Shown here: piece by piece, positions 9,164 to 17,003 of the stretch | Position numbering within the stretch: the first letter of the stretch is position 1 | How the letters are laid out: every line of letters starts with the position of its first letter | From: Pseudomonas sp. SLFW | GTDB taxonomy: Bacteria > Pseudomonadota > Gammaproteobacteria > Pseudomonadales > Pseudomonadaceae | Direction: 5' to 3' | Length of the DNA: 64,000 nucleotides | Assembly: GCF_009905615.1 (NCBI RefSeq) | Contig: NZ_JAAAKW010000008.1 | Coordinates: 1-64,000 of the forward strand | Notes under the pieces: generated by a model | What the model saw: only the letters and a program-made list of their open reading frames with translations | Told to the model about the DNA's origin: nothing | Databases searched by the model: none | Translations under genes and position numbers: made by a program

Positions 9164-9522
9164 TTTTTCGAGTCTTTATGCATCAAAATTTCAGCTGTGT
9201 TGAGCATTGTGACTGATAAGGCCTCTTTGCCTTGCTCAAGGATCCTTGAAAGCGCTTTGCACCTGCGACTTACAAACTCCATTCCCCAAACTGTACAGTG
9301 AAGGTCGAGATAGTGGGTGTATTCATGTATGCAAAGATTGTAGGCATCAATCTCTCTAGGAAGTAGTTTATTTTTTCTAATGCTTGGCCTAAGTGCAGAC
9401 CGGAGAAGGCCCCTGTCGTAAGATGAGTAGGCGTTTAGAAGAATCACACTGGTGGTGTAATCAAGACTTCCTAGGTCATCCGGAGAACAAAGGGTGAATT
9501 TCGTGCCTGGCTTTATTTTCAC
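9130..9522 (-). CDS. HEXXH zinc-peptidase-like protein
   Basis: A 130-residue product whose central helix holds HEYTHYLD (about residues 66-73), the HEXXH zinc-binding motif of gluzincin-type peptidases, followed by an aromatic-rich stretch that could supply further ligands. A third ligand cannot be identified with certainty. The frame ends soon after an AAAAAG run, at which the downstream frame (8129-9163) could take over. Neighbour context is accessory DNA. It is either a short antitoxin-associated peptidase of the ImmA type or the head of a broken longer gene. Confidence 0.55.
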   Translation of the reverse strand: MKIKPGTKFTLCSPDDLGSLDYTTSVILLNAYSSYDRGLLRSALRPSIRKNKLLPREIDAYNLCIHEYTHYLDLHCTVWGMEFVSRRCKALSRILEQGKEALSVTMLNTAEILMHKDSKKCIRSSSLNES

Positions 9523-9815
9523 TGTATTCCCTGCGTTTTTTTTGCATGCTCGGACATTATATCCGCGCGTCGCAAACTACTAAACAGTTGAAACGCTTTG
9601 TGCACCATGATGCCGCCCAAGCGGTAAGGCGAGGCTCTTCAGAAGGGTAGGTACAGGCGCTCCTAGGCCCGTTGGGAGAGTGAAGCCCAGAATTGCCAGA
9701 GGAGCTCAAGGAGTGATGTTCATGATTGCCTGGCTGTTGCAGACGGGAGGGAATCAGCTCGCTGGCCTCGCAAGCTTCTGTCTCGACCTCAAGGCCTATG
9801 ACGCCCAGATGAATG
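9523..9815. other. no intact gene; junction sequence
   Basis: This interval has stops in all frames. It joins the HEXXH gene to a decayed copy of part of the RloC-like gene, so it is likely a recombination scar. Confidence 0.4.
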
Positions 9816-10159
9816 GCTGAGGAGATCCGTAGCAAGGCTCAGGTTCACCAGGATGCGATCGCGCTGAGCAAAGCCAAGATCACGAATATCGACCAGTCCA
9901 TCGACAGCATCAACACGTCGTTGGGGGTGCTTGGGCTCAAGGGGTTTCTGGTGGTCAGGGAAGAGGGTGAGCTTCCTCGTTACAAGCTGCAAAGACCTGC
10001 CCAGCAGGCTGGCGTGTTCAAGACGCTCAGTGAGGGAGAGAAGACCCTCATCTCCTTTCTGTACTTCCTAGAGTCTGTAACGGCGAGCTCGATGAAAAAG
10101 GTGGCAAGCTGAAGAGCGAGCGAATCATCGTGATCGACGACCCGATCTCAAGCCTATCA
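9816..10159 (+). pseudogene. remnant of a PrrC/RloC-like ATPase gene
   Basis: About 345 nt are roughly 90 percent identical to the 3' half of the intact gene at 43614-45761 (around 44870-45212). They cover the end of the coiled coil, the LSEGEKTLISFLYFLE ABC signature and the Walker B strand IIVIDDPISS. A single base is missing after the FLE codons, which shifts the frame. Homology ends sharply after the Walker B motif. It is a dead partial copy of the same family, not an independent gene. Confidence 0.85.
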
Positions 10160-10395
10160 GGGGTAGCGCCATGAGGCCGAACGCTTTCCATCACAGGGCT
10201 ATGTGGGGCTTTGAAGTCGCGACAGTGTTTTGGACTGCAGGCATCCCTCGGGAAAGCTGCACCGCTCATTCGGCGGGCGAGTTGAGTCTGGAACAGCATA
10301 TTAGACGCTGCTATCCTAACCTAGACTGGCTCTTTGCTGGACGGGGCGGGGTAAAGCATACTGGCACCATTGGTGGGGATTTCTTGCCGCAAAGG
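10160..10395. other. no gene seen
   Basis: This is sequence between two gene remnants. An open frame at 10171-10419 on the plus strand has no recognisable product. Confidence 0.35.
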
Positions 10396-10797
10396 GCCCT
10401 GCTCTATGCGCTGCGCTAGCATACGACTGATGGTAGCTCCACCGTACAGGGTGGAAGCACGCAAAAGCTCATAATCAGACGTTCCGGAGGGAAGCCCTTC
10501 CATCACCAGGATTCTGCATGAGTCGCCTGGTAAATCGATCCCATCGTAACGGTTGGCAAATACGACTGGCCCACTGGTTCTGCGCGATTGCAATGCCCCA
10601 ATTGCATTTTCGACTTGGTCTGAGCCTTCGGCGAATTGCGCAGTGTCATTCCACGCCTGTGCGGCATAATTGGCATGCACCAACACCACGGCCCCAAGGT
10701 TCACCCCTGCGACTTGCTTGAGAGTTGACTTAGCGACGTTTTGTGCATCGAAATCGAACTGCATCAGGCTTGGGATCAGGATCATCCGCTCGCTGAT
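10396..10797 (-). pseudogene. fragment of a DEAD/DEAH helicase (second RecA domain)
   Basis: In this frame about 134 residues read as the C-terminal RecA domain of a superfamily 2 helicase: ERMILIPSL, a VVLVHA strand, then VVFANRYDGIDLPGDSCRIL (motif V region) and MEGLPSG, then LAQRIEQG, the start of motif VI. Motif VI is cut just before its arginines, and Walker A and B are absent. The frame before and after is not helicase. It is the relic of a larger protein of the kind found in defence loci. Confidence 0.75.
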
Positions 10798-10954
10798 GCC
10801 CGCGAGAGATCTGGAGGCCAGCGCATCACCTGGAGACAGGGTTGAGCCTGGCCGGAGTGCACAGAAATGCCTGAACGTCCGATCTGCGCGTAGAAGACTT
10901 GGCAGTCCCCCATACACCTGCCTGAAAAGGCATGGATGTCTAAGCGAAGGCCCA

Positions 10955-11410
10955 ATGCTGAAGCCCATCTTACTCGTCGAAGATAACGCCCACGATCTTG
11001 AGCTGACATTGATTGCTCTTGAAAAAGCCAAGCTTGCCAACGAGGTTGTCGTTGTGCGGGACGGAGACGAGGCACTTGACTATCTTCTTCGACGTAATCA
11101 CTTTGCCGGGCGCGCTGAGGGCAATCCAGCTGTCGTTCGGCTTGACCTCAAACTACCAAAGCTCAACGGGCTGGAAGTGCTAGAGACATTGAGGAACGAT
11201 AGCTTGCTTAGCAGCGTGCCGGTGGTGATGCTGACCACTTCTCGGGAGCCACAGGATCTGAGTCGAGCGTATGAGCTGGGCGTCAATGCGTACGTTGTAA
11301 AACCCGTAGATTTCAAAGAGTTTGTCTCTGCCGTTTCGGAGATTGGAGGGTTCTGGGCAATCATCAATGAACCCCCACCCGGCTCTACGAGGCTTGTGCC
11401 GAAGCTCTAG
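10955..11410 (+). CDS. single-domain response regulator (Rcp1-like)
   Basis: A 151-residue CheY-like receiver. ILLVEDN carries the acidic pair (residues about 10-12), LDLKLPKLNG the phosphoacceptor Asp (about 60), MLTTSRE the conserved Thr, and YVVKPVDF the Lys-Pro. The long loop with RRNHFAGRAEGNP is typical of Rcp1-type regulators that partner bacteriophytochrome or hybrid histidine kinases. The start ATG at 10955 has GAAGG four bases upstream; the frame is open further back but that part is antisense to the helicase relic. No kinase gene is present, so it is orphaned here. Confidence 0.85.
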   Translation: MLKPILLVEDNAHDLELTLIALEKAKLANEVVVVRDGDEALDYLLRRNHFAGRAEGNPAVVRLDLKLPKLNGLEVLETLRNDSLLSSVPVVMLTTSREPQDLSRAYELGVNAYVVKPVDFKEFVSAVSEIGGFWAIINEPPPGSTRLVPKL

Positions 11411-11490
11411 CAATCCATAGATATTAGGACACATAGGAACGGTGTTAACGTCGCAAGGTCGAACTTTTAATACGATTGCTGGTTGTCCCA

Positions 11491-11724
11491 ATGAATGCGA
11501 ATGATTTTGCCCTTACCGCGATAGACTCCATTGCATCAGCGGTACTCCCATGTTCAGCCAATGCGTTCTACCGAAAAACTCTGACGATCATTGAGGATCT
11601 GACTTGTTGCGGGTTGATCACAACAGCTCAGGCGCATTTTTCAGGCTCAGGCCGAGCAGGGTTTGAGCGAATGGCGGCCCAGGCTGGAAGTCTTCTGATT
11701 ACGTATCCCCTCAGGTATCTGTAA
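11491..11724 (+). CDS. small hypothetical protein
   Basis: A 77-residue frame starting MNANDFALTAIDSIAS, with alternating helical hydrophobic segments and two adjacent Cys residues near the middle. It follows the response regulator by 80 bp on the same strand. No family is recognised and the ribosome binding site is poor. It may be real or an accidental frame. Confidence 0.3.
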   Translation: MNANDFALTAIDSIASAVLPCSANAFYRKTLTIIEDLTCCGLITTAQAHFSGSGRAGFERMAAQAGSLLITYPLRYL

Positions 11725-11791
11725 GCGTCCAGCCATTAACGTTGCAATCGAAAAGGCCTAATGGCGGACTTCCCACCCGAGCGCAGCTAGC

Positions 11792-12526
11792 CTAGATAGA
11801 ACGTTGATTCATCCTGGCGGACAAAGCTTCCGCGCTTTCTTTTCGCTCCGAGTAGCGATCAACCAAATAGTCCTCACGGCCACGTACCAGCAGAGTGAAT
11901 TTCACCAACTCCTCCATCACGTCGACCACACGGTCGTAGTACGGCGAAGGCTTCATCCGATCTGCGTCATCAAACTCCAGATACGCTTTGGGTACCGACG
12001 ACTGATTCGGGATGGTCAGCATGCGCATCCACCGGCCCAGAACACGCATCTGGTTCACAGCGTTGAAGGACTGGGAGCCGCCACACACCTGCATCACCGC
12101 GAGAGTCTTACCCTGCGTAGGGCGTACGGCACCCATGGTCAGAGGAATCCAGTCAATCTGCGCTTTGAACACCGCAGACATCGCACCGTGACGTTCCGGG
12201 GAGCACCACACTTGACCGTCTGACCACAGCACCAGATCGCGTAGCTCCTTCACTTTAGGGTGATCGACTGGCGAGTCATCTGGCAAGGGTAGCCCTGAAG
12301 GATCGAAGATAACCGTGTCGGCACCCATGTGTTGGAGCAGACGTGCAGCTTCATGCGTCAGCAGACGGCTGAACGACCGCTCTCTGGTCGACCCATAGAG
12401 TAGGAGAATGCGTGGCGTGATGTTCGAGCCATCTGGAAGCCCCAATTTTTCAGCGCTTGGCAGATCCATCAGCGACAGATCAAGGGCTGGAAAAGTATCG
12501 ACAGAGTCCGTATCAAATTCGCTCAT
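11792..12526 (-). CDS. arsH: ArsH, NADPH-dependent FMN reductase / organoarsenical oxidase
   Basis: The 244-residue flavodoxin-fold protein has LLYGSTRERSFSRLL (phosphate-binding loop for FMN, about 42-56), WCSPERHGAMSAVFKAQIDW (about 108-127) and QVCGGSQSFNAV. ArsH proteins oxidise trivalent methyl- and aromatic arsenicals to the less toxic pentavalent form, using NADPH. It is the last gene of the ars operon; its ATG overlaps the arsC stop region, so translation is probably coupled. It has the full family length. Confidence 0.95.
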   Translation of the reverse strand: MSEFDTDSVDTFPALDLSLMDLPSAEKLGLPDGSNITPRILLLYGSTRERSFSRLLTHEAARLLQHMGADTVIFDPSGLPLPDDSPVDHPKVKELRDLVLWSDGQVWCSPERHGAMSAVFKAQIDWIPLTMGAVRPTQGKTLAVMQVCGGSQSFNAVNQMRVLGRWMRMLTIPNQSSVPKAYLEFDDADRMKPSPYYDRVVDVMEELVKFTLLVRGREDYLVDRYSERKESAEALSARMNQRSI

Positions 12527-12996
12527 CACAGGGCTCCAATCCGATCCAGGGCCTGCTTCAGATCCGCACCTTGAAGCGTTTTCAGATCCAGGGTGAAGAA
12601 CGCGGCAAACCGCCTTTTGATGTGTTCAACAGTCGCATCAAATGCGGCCTGAACATCCTGAGCAGTGCCGTCTACCTCAGACGGGTCGGACAACCCCCAG
12701 TGGCTTTTGATGGCCGGGCCGAAATACACCGGGCAAGGTTCGCCGCCTGCCTTGTCGCACACGGTGATGACGATATCGGGTGGTGTGTCTGCAAAGGCTT
12801 CCGAGCCTTTGCTGTACAGGCTGGACGTGTCGACTCCCAATCCTTGCAGAGTGCTCACTGCACGTGGGTTGAGTTTGCCACTGGGGAAGCTGCCCGAACT
12901 GATGGCTGTGAACCCGTCCGGAGCTACATGATTGAACAGTCCCTCTGACAGGACGCTGCGGCAGCTATTGGCCGTACACATGAACAGGATCTTCAT
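12526..12996 (-). CDS. arsC: ArsC, low-molecular-weight phosphatase-type arsenate reductase
   Basis: The 156-residue protein has an N-terminal P-loop MCTANSCRS (Cys at about 7 and 12), which is the CX5R catalytic loop of the thioredoxin-coupled and mycothiol-independent ArsC family, and DIVITVCDKAGGEPCPV later with further Cys residues. It reduces arsenate to arsenite for export by ArsB. It is spaced 10 bp after arsB. This is the LMW-PTPase type, not the glutaredoxin-dependent plasmid R773 type. Confidence 0.95.
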   Translation of the reverse strand: MKILFMCTANSCRSVLSEGLFNHVAPDGFTAISSGSFPSGKLNPRAVSTLQGLGVDTSSLYSKGSEAFADTPPDIVITVCDKAGGEPCPVYFGPAIKSHWGLSDPSEVDGTAQDVQAAFDATVEHIKRRFAAFFTLDLKTLQGADLKQALDRIGAL

Positions 12997-13006
12997 AAGC
13001 TAACTC

Positions 13007-14296
13007 CTACGCGCTAATGCTCAAGCGCACGGCAAGTGCTGCCAGTGTCGCAAGCAGAATGGGAAAGGTGATTACGCAGCCGACCTTGAAGTAGTACCCC
13101 CAAGTGATGCGGATGTTTTTCTGAGCCAGGACATGCAGCCATAGCAGCGTCGCCAGACTGCCGATGGGCGTGATCTTCGGGCCGAGATCACAGCCAATGA
13201 CGTTGGCGTACACCATGGCTTCGTGTACGAGCCCAGATGCGCCCGTTCCCTGAATCGACAAGGCACCGATCAGTACGCTGGGCATGTTGTTCATCACGGA
13301 TGACAGCAACGCGGCGGTGAAACCAGTACCCAACGTGGCAGCCCATAGGCCATGGTCGGCGAAGGTGCCAAACAGTGAGCTGAGCCCCTCAGTCAGACCG
13401 GCATTCTTCAGCCCGTAGATCACCAGATACATGCCGAGCGAAAACAGCACGACTTGCCAAGGGGCGTTGAACATCACTTTGCGTGTCGAGATCACATGCC
13501 CCTTCGCAGCAATGATCAGCAGCACCAGAGCGCATGCGGCGGCGACGGCACTGACGGGGATGCCAAGTGGTTCAAGGGCGAACAAACCGACCAGCAGAAG
13601 CAGTAACACCCACCAGCCCGCAATGAACGTATGACGATCTTTGATGGCCTCTTCTGGTCGCCGTAATTGCTCGGGCGAGTACGCCAGCGGCACCTCCTTT
13701 CGATAGAACAACCAGAGCATGCCCAAGGTCGCAACGATGCTCACCAGATTCACTGGCCACATGATCGAGGCGTACCGCGCGAATCCAATATCGAAAAAGT
13801 CCGCAGAGACGATGTTCACCAGGTTCGAGACAACCAGCGGCAGGCTGGCCGTGTCGGCAATGAACCCGGCAGCCATCACGAAAGCCAGGGTAGCCGCAGG
13901 GCTGAAGCGCAGCGCAGTCAGCAGTGCGATCACGATGGGGGTCAGAATCAATGCTGCACCATCATTGGCAAACAGGGCCGAGACCGCTGCCCCCAACAGC
14001 ACCATCAGTGCAAACAGGCGAGCACCGCTGCCTCCACCCCAGCGAGCCACATGAAGCGCTGCCCACTCGAAAAAGCCCGCCTCATCCAGCAGAAGGCTGA
14101 TGATGATCACCGCGATGAACGTCGCCGTGGCGTTCCACACAATGTGCCAGACCACCGGGATATCGCTGAGCGTGATGACACCGGTCAGCAATGCGAGTAC
14201 TGCCCCGGTAGACGCGCTCCAGCCAACGCCAAGTCCACGGGGTTGCCAGATCATCAGTACCAGCGTGATCAGAAATATTGAAACTGCCAACAGCAT
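13007..14296 (-). CDS. arsB: ArsB arsenite efflux pump
   Basis: A 429-residue inner-membrane carrier with about 12 hydrophobic segments, including FANDGAALILTPIVIALL and the NMPSVLIGAL pair typical of the ArsB/NhaD (IT) superfamily. It expels arsenite and antimonite by exchange for protons. I start it at ATG 14296, which has GGAG seven bases upstream; the longer frame to 14377 would overlap arsR. It lies 19 bp after arsR. Confidence 0.95.
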   Translation of the reverse strand: MLLAVSIFLITLVLMIWQPRGLGVGWSASTGAVLALLTGVITLSDIPVVWHIVWNATATFIAVIIISLLLDEAGFFEWAALHVARWGGGSGARLFALMVLLGAAVSALFANDGAALILTPIVIALLTALRFSPAATLAFVMAAGFIADTASLPLVVSNLVNIVSADFFDIGFARYASIMWPVNLVSIVATLGMLWLFYRKEVPLAYSPEQLRRPEEAIKDRHTFIAGWWVLLLLLVGLFALEPLGIPVSAVAAACALVLLIIAAKGHVISTRKVMFNAPWQVVLFSLGMYLVIYGLKNAGLTEGLSSLFGTFADHGLWAATLGTGFTAALLSSVMNNMPSVLIGALSIQGTGASGLVHEAMVYANVIGCDLGPKITPIGSLATLLWLHVLAQKNIRITWGYYFKVGCVITFPILLATLAALAVRLSISA

Positions 14297-14315
14297 GTCA
14301 GTTCTCCAGAAGCAC

Positions 14316-14666
14316 TTAGCAGCAGGAAACCTGGCGTACCGGGCGACCTTCCATCGAAGCAAGGCGACCTTGGTCATCGCCTAGCCAGGAACGGTTAGCC
14401 TCAAGGGTCGTTTGGAGTACCTCCACTGCCCATTGAGGCAGTTCTGGATGAAGGCGGTAATAGATCCACTGCCCCTGACGGCGATCTTCCAGCAGCCCGC
14501 AGGTACGCAACTGCGCAAGGTGTCGGGAGACCTTTGGTTGGTGATCGTCGAGCGCCCAGATCAGTTCGCAGACACATAGCTCGCCTTCGGCAGCGAGCAT
14601 CAGCATGATCCGGGCGCGGGTTTCATCACCCAGGCATTTGAAGAAGGGGTGGGGCTGAAAGGGCAT
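14316..14666 (-). CDS. arsR: ArsR arsenite-responsive repressor
   Basis: A 116-residue winged-helix repressor. ELCVCELIWALDDHQPKVSRHL holds the Cys-x-Cys metal site on the first recognition-module helix and the DNA-reading helix; two further Cys end the protein. Arsenite binding releases the operator. Start ATG 14666 sits six bases after AGGT. It heads an arsRBCH operon running leftward, and the palindrome at 14689-14702 is its probable operator. Confidence 0.95.
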   Translation of the reverse strand: MPFQPHPFFKCLGDETRARIMLMLAAEGELCVCELIWALDDHQPKVSRHLAQLRTCGLLEDRRQGQWIYYRLHPELPQWAVEVLQTTLEANRSWLGDDQGRLASMEGRPVRQVSCC

Positions 14667-14688
14667 GGTCAACCTGTATATTCGGTTT

Positions 14689-14702
14689 TTCGTATATACG
14701 AA
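14689..14702. promoter_or_regulatory. candidate ArsR operator
   Basis: TTCGTATATACGAA is a perfect 14-bp palindrome centred about 30 bp upstream of the arsR start. An imperfect half-copy (ATATTCGG) lies just downstream. Dyads of this size beside an ArsR gene are the usual repressor site; the assignment is by position and symmetry. Confidence 0.65.
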
Positions 14703-14745
14703 TTTACAGATATGATTTCCCCAGTGGAAGCAGCTTTGTTACTTA

Positions 14746-15392
14746 AGCCGACCAAACGTGCGGAAGCAGGTCGTGCAGCTTGCTTGCTCTGTGAGTTGGC
14801 AACCGCGTCAGTACGTCCTTCAGGTAGGTGTACGGATCATGCCCGTTCATGCGCACCGACTGGATCAGACTCATGATCGCCGCCGCTCGTTTACCACCGC
14901 GCAGCGAAAGGCGAACAACCAGTTGGAGCGACCGAGCGCCCATGGCCTGATCGTGTTTTCGACAGAATTGTTGTCGATGGGCACAGCACCATCATCCAGA
15001 TAGCGCGTCAGCGCTACCCAGCGTTTTAAGCTGTAATCCATTGCCTTGGCCGTGGCTGAGCCCTCGGGCACCAGTTCTCGCTGAGCCAGCATCCATTCGT
15101 GCAGTTTCTCTGCGACGGGCACCGCTATTTCCTGACGTAATCGTCAGCGTTCTTCGTTGCTCATGTCTTTGGCCTGCCGTTCAACCTCGCACAAGCCGCC
15201 GATTGAGTGCAGTGCCTGCTCTGCCAGTTGGCTCTTGTTCGCCACATGCAGGTCGAAGAACTTACGACGCGCGTGGGTCATGCAGCCGATTTCGGTGATG
15301 TCCAGCTCGAAACCGGGCTTGTAGCCCGCGAAGTCATCGCACACCAGCTTGCCGTTCCACACACCAAGGAAGTTACGCGCATGCTCGCCTGA
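14746..15392 (-). pseudogene. IS66 transposase TnpC remnant
   Basis: Three frames in succession encode pieces of an IS66 TnpC closely matching the intact copy at 53403-54944: the NGKLVCDDFAGYK segment with the catalytic Asp, the MTHARRKFFDLH segment, then VPIDNNSVENTIRPW and the C-terminal ending RNGHDPY-like. At least two frameshifts separate them, and the first half of the gene, tnpA and tnpB are gone. The scar begins about 45 bp beyond the ArsR operator, so it marks an old boundary of the arsenic cassette. Confidence 0.9.
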
Positions 15393-15516
15393 TCATTTCC
15401 TAAATCTTCAAGCTCGAAGTCACCCAGCTCCGTACTCAGAGCTGGGGTAGCACACGAACTCCAAGCTGCGCGCTCATGTGGCGTAGCGCCACGAACACGG
15501 GCGCCTGCGGGATGGT

Positions 15517-16581
15517 TTAGAAGGACATTCTTTGCAATCGGCTGTCGAGGCGGTTTGCCCAGTATTCGCTGTTGTCGAGTGCCAACAATGTCTCGTGCTC
15601 TGCTTCGAAATCATTATGGAGCTCGATCGACGCGGATTCGATAAAGCTTTTCAGCGCGCGAAGGGGCTTGGTCATCTTTTTGACTAGCGGATGCGAGTCG
15701 TTCAACGTACAGAAGCCTCTGTCATCAATCTCGATGAGTTTCTGCCCTGCTGCTCTCTCCAGGCCATCAGCCAAATCCGCATCCTTGAAACCGTCGATTT
15801 TAACCCTCTGATGAAGTCCGAGTTCTTTGCAGGCCACGTAAGACACGTGTCTAGGCAGGCTCTCCAGCTGGGTGCCAAACTCAGTTTCCAGTTGATCAAG
15901 CTGATCCGCTTCACCCGAATATGCACGCTTGATCGCGGCCACTTCGTTCTTGTCTTTGGCTTTCTCAAGTTTGGCGATCAGATCGTTTTTCTCGGCCAGC
16001 TCCTCCTCCTGATCGGCCAGGGACTGCCTGGCGTCATCCAGCTCACTCACGACTTTCGCGTGAGCGGCGGTGGACACCTGTTCAAGGCTGGGCAGCTTCT
16101 TGAGAATCTTCGGGAGGCCTTTGAGGAATACATTGCGTTTGGACTCCCAGCGGGCAGTATTCTTTCCAGTGAGTCCAAGCGTCGAGTTGAGCTGGTCTCG
16201 GAACTCGGAGAGTCGCGTCGCACTATTGATTTCTGTGAGCTGCACGCCTGTGAGCACACCTCTGACATCCTCGAAGGTCAGCGGCTCCACCAGCAGTGGG
16301 AACAGGTTATGGGACATGGCCCAAGTCGCGCCCAGCTCGCAGAGGCAAAACTGGGACGCGAGGTAGTTGGGAGTAATCAGGGCGAGCACAGCTTTCGGCT
16401 TCTGGATGGCCGCTTTGATATGGTCGACGAAGTTGGCACCAGTCGGGATGCTCATGCCTTCCAGCGAAGAGCAAAAGATATTTTCTGCGCTAATGCCCAT
16501 CGCCGTTACCATCAAATCCACGAAAGCATCCGCGAGGTCTTTGTCCTTAACGGCGTGACTGATGAAAATGTCCTTCGACAA
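15517..16581 (-). CDS. TIR-domain protein with coiled coil, probable defence effector
   Basis: Residues 1-130 form a TIR domain: DIFISHAVKDKDLADAF, the ALITPNYLAS strand, and FCLCELGATWA, which places the likely catalytic Glu at residue 82. Residues about 165-240 are a charged coiled coil (QEEELAEKNDLIAKLEKAKD), followed by a mixed C-terminal region of about 110 residues that may sense the trigger. Bacterial TIR domains cleave NAD+ or make signalling nucleotides to abort phage infection. It is a single gene with no Thoeris ThsA partner beside it. Confidence 0.85.
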   Translation of the reverse strand: MSKDIFISHAVKDKDLADAFVDLMVTAMGISAENIFCSSLEGMSIPTGANFVDHIKAAIQKPKAVLALITPNYLASQFCLCELGATWAMSHNLFPLLVEPLTFEDVRGVLTGVQLTEINSATRLSEFRDQLNSTLGLTGKNTARWESKRNVFLKGLPKILKKLPSLEQVSTAAHAKVVSELDDARQSLADQEEELAEKNDLIAKLEKAKDKNEVAAIKRAYSGEADQLDQLETEFGTQLESLPRHVSYVACKELGLHQRVKIDGFKDADLADGLERAAGQKLIEIDDRGFCTLNDSHPLVKKMTKPLRALKSFIESASIELHNDFEAEHETLLALDNSEYWANRLDSRLQRMSF

Positions 16582-17003
16582 TTGCTACTCCTTACACATC
16601 CATGGTGATGGCTCGATGTGAGCGCTGGGATGGCGAATCTAGCAAAATCAAATCCACCGATGTAGCCCTCTTCGCGGGAAGTCAGCCATTGGCTGTCTAC
16701 CCAGATCAGACTGTCGCGTGACAAGTTGAGGTTGAGCAGGATGTGCCTGCCGACGCTTCATTTGGCGCTTCAGGTGGAGTTTGGCTGCTCGCGACTCAGT
16801 CATGACCTGCGCCTGCAGTCTACAAATCAGCGGGTCATACCTGAAATTTTGATCCAGATACGCGAGGGCTGAGTTGCCTGGGTTTTTTCCCAGACGACTT
16901 CCTCTACGGCTAAAAGATGTGGCTGATTAACTGAAACCTCGGCCCACTCCGGCTTTGTATCCACGTGTGGCAAGGGGCATTGTGCTTTTCGCTATCCGAC
17001 GGG
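16582..17003. other. no gene seen
   Basis: All frames are short here. It separates the TIR gene from the RecD2-like gene, which read in the same direction. Confidence 0.4.

Noticed and set aside
10321..11040. One 239-residue minus-strand gene
   Set aside because: Only about 134 residues are helicase-like; the first 80 residues are antisense to the response regulator, and the ends are unrelated.
15691..16608. Long plus-strand frame of 305 codons
   Set aside because: It is the shadow of the TIR gene on the opposite strand, which has clear motifs.
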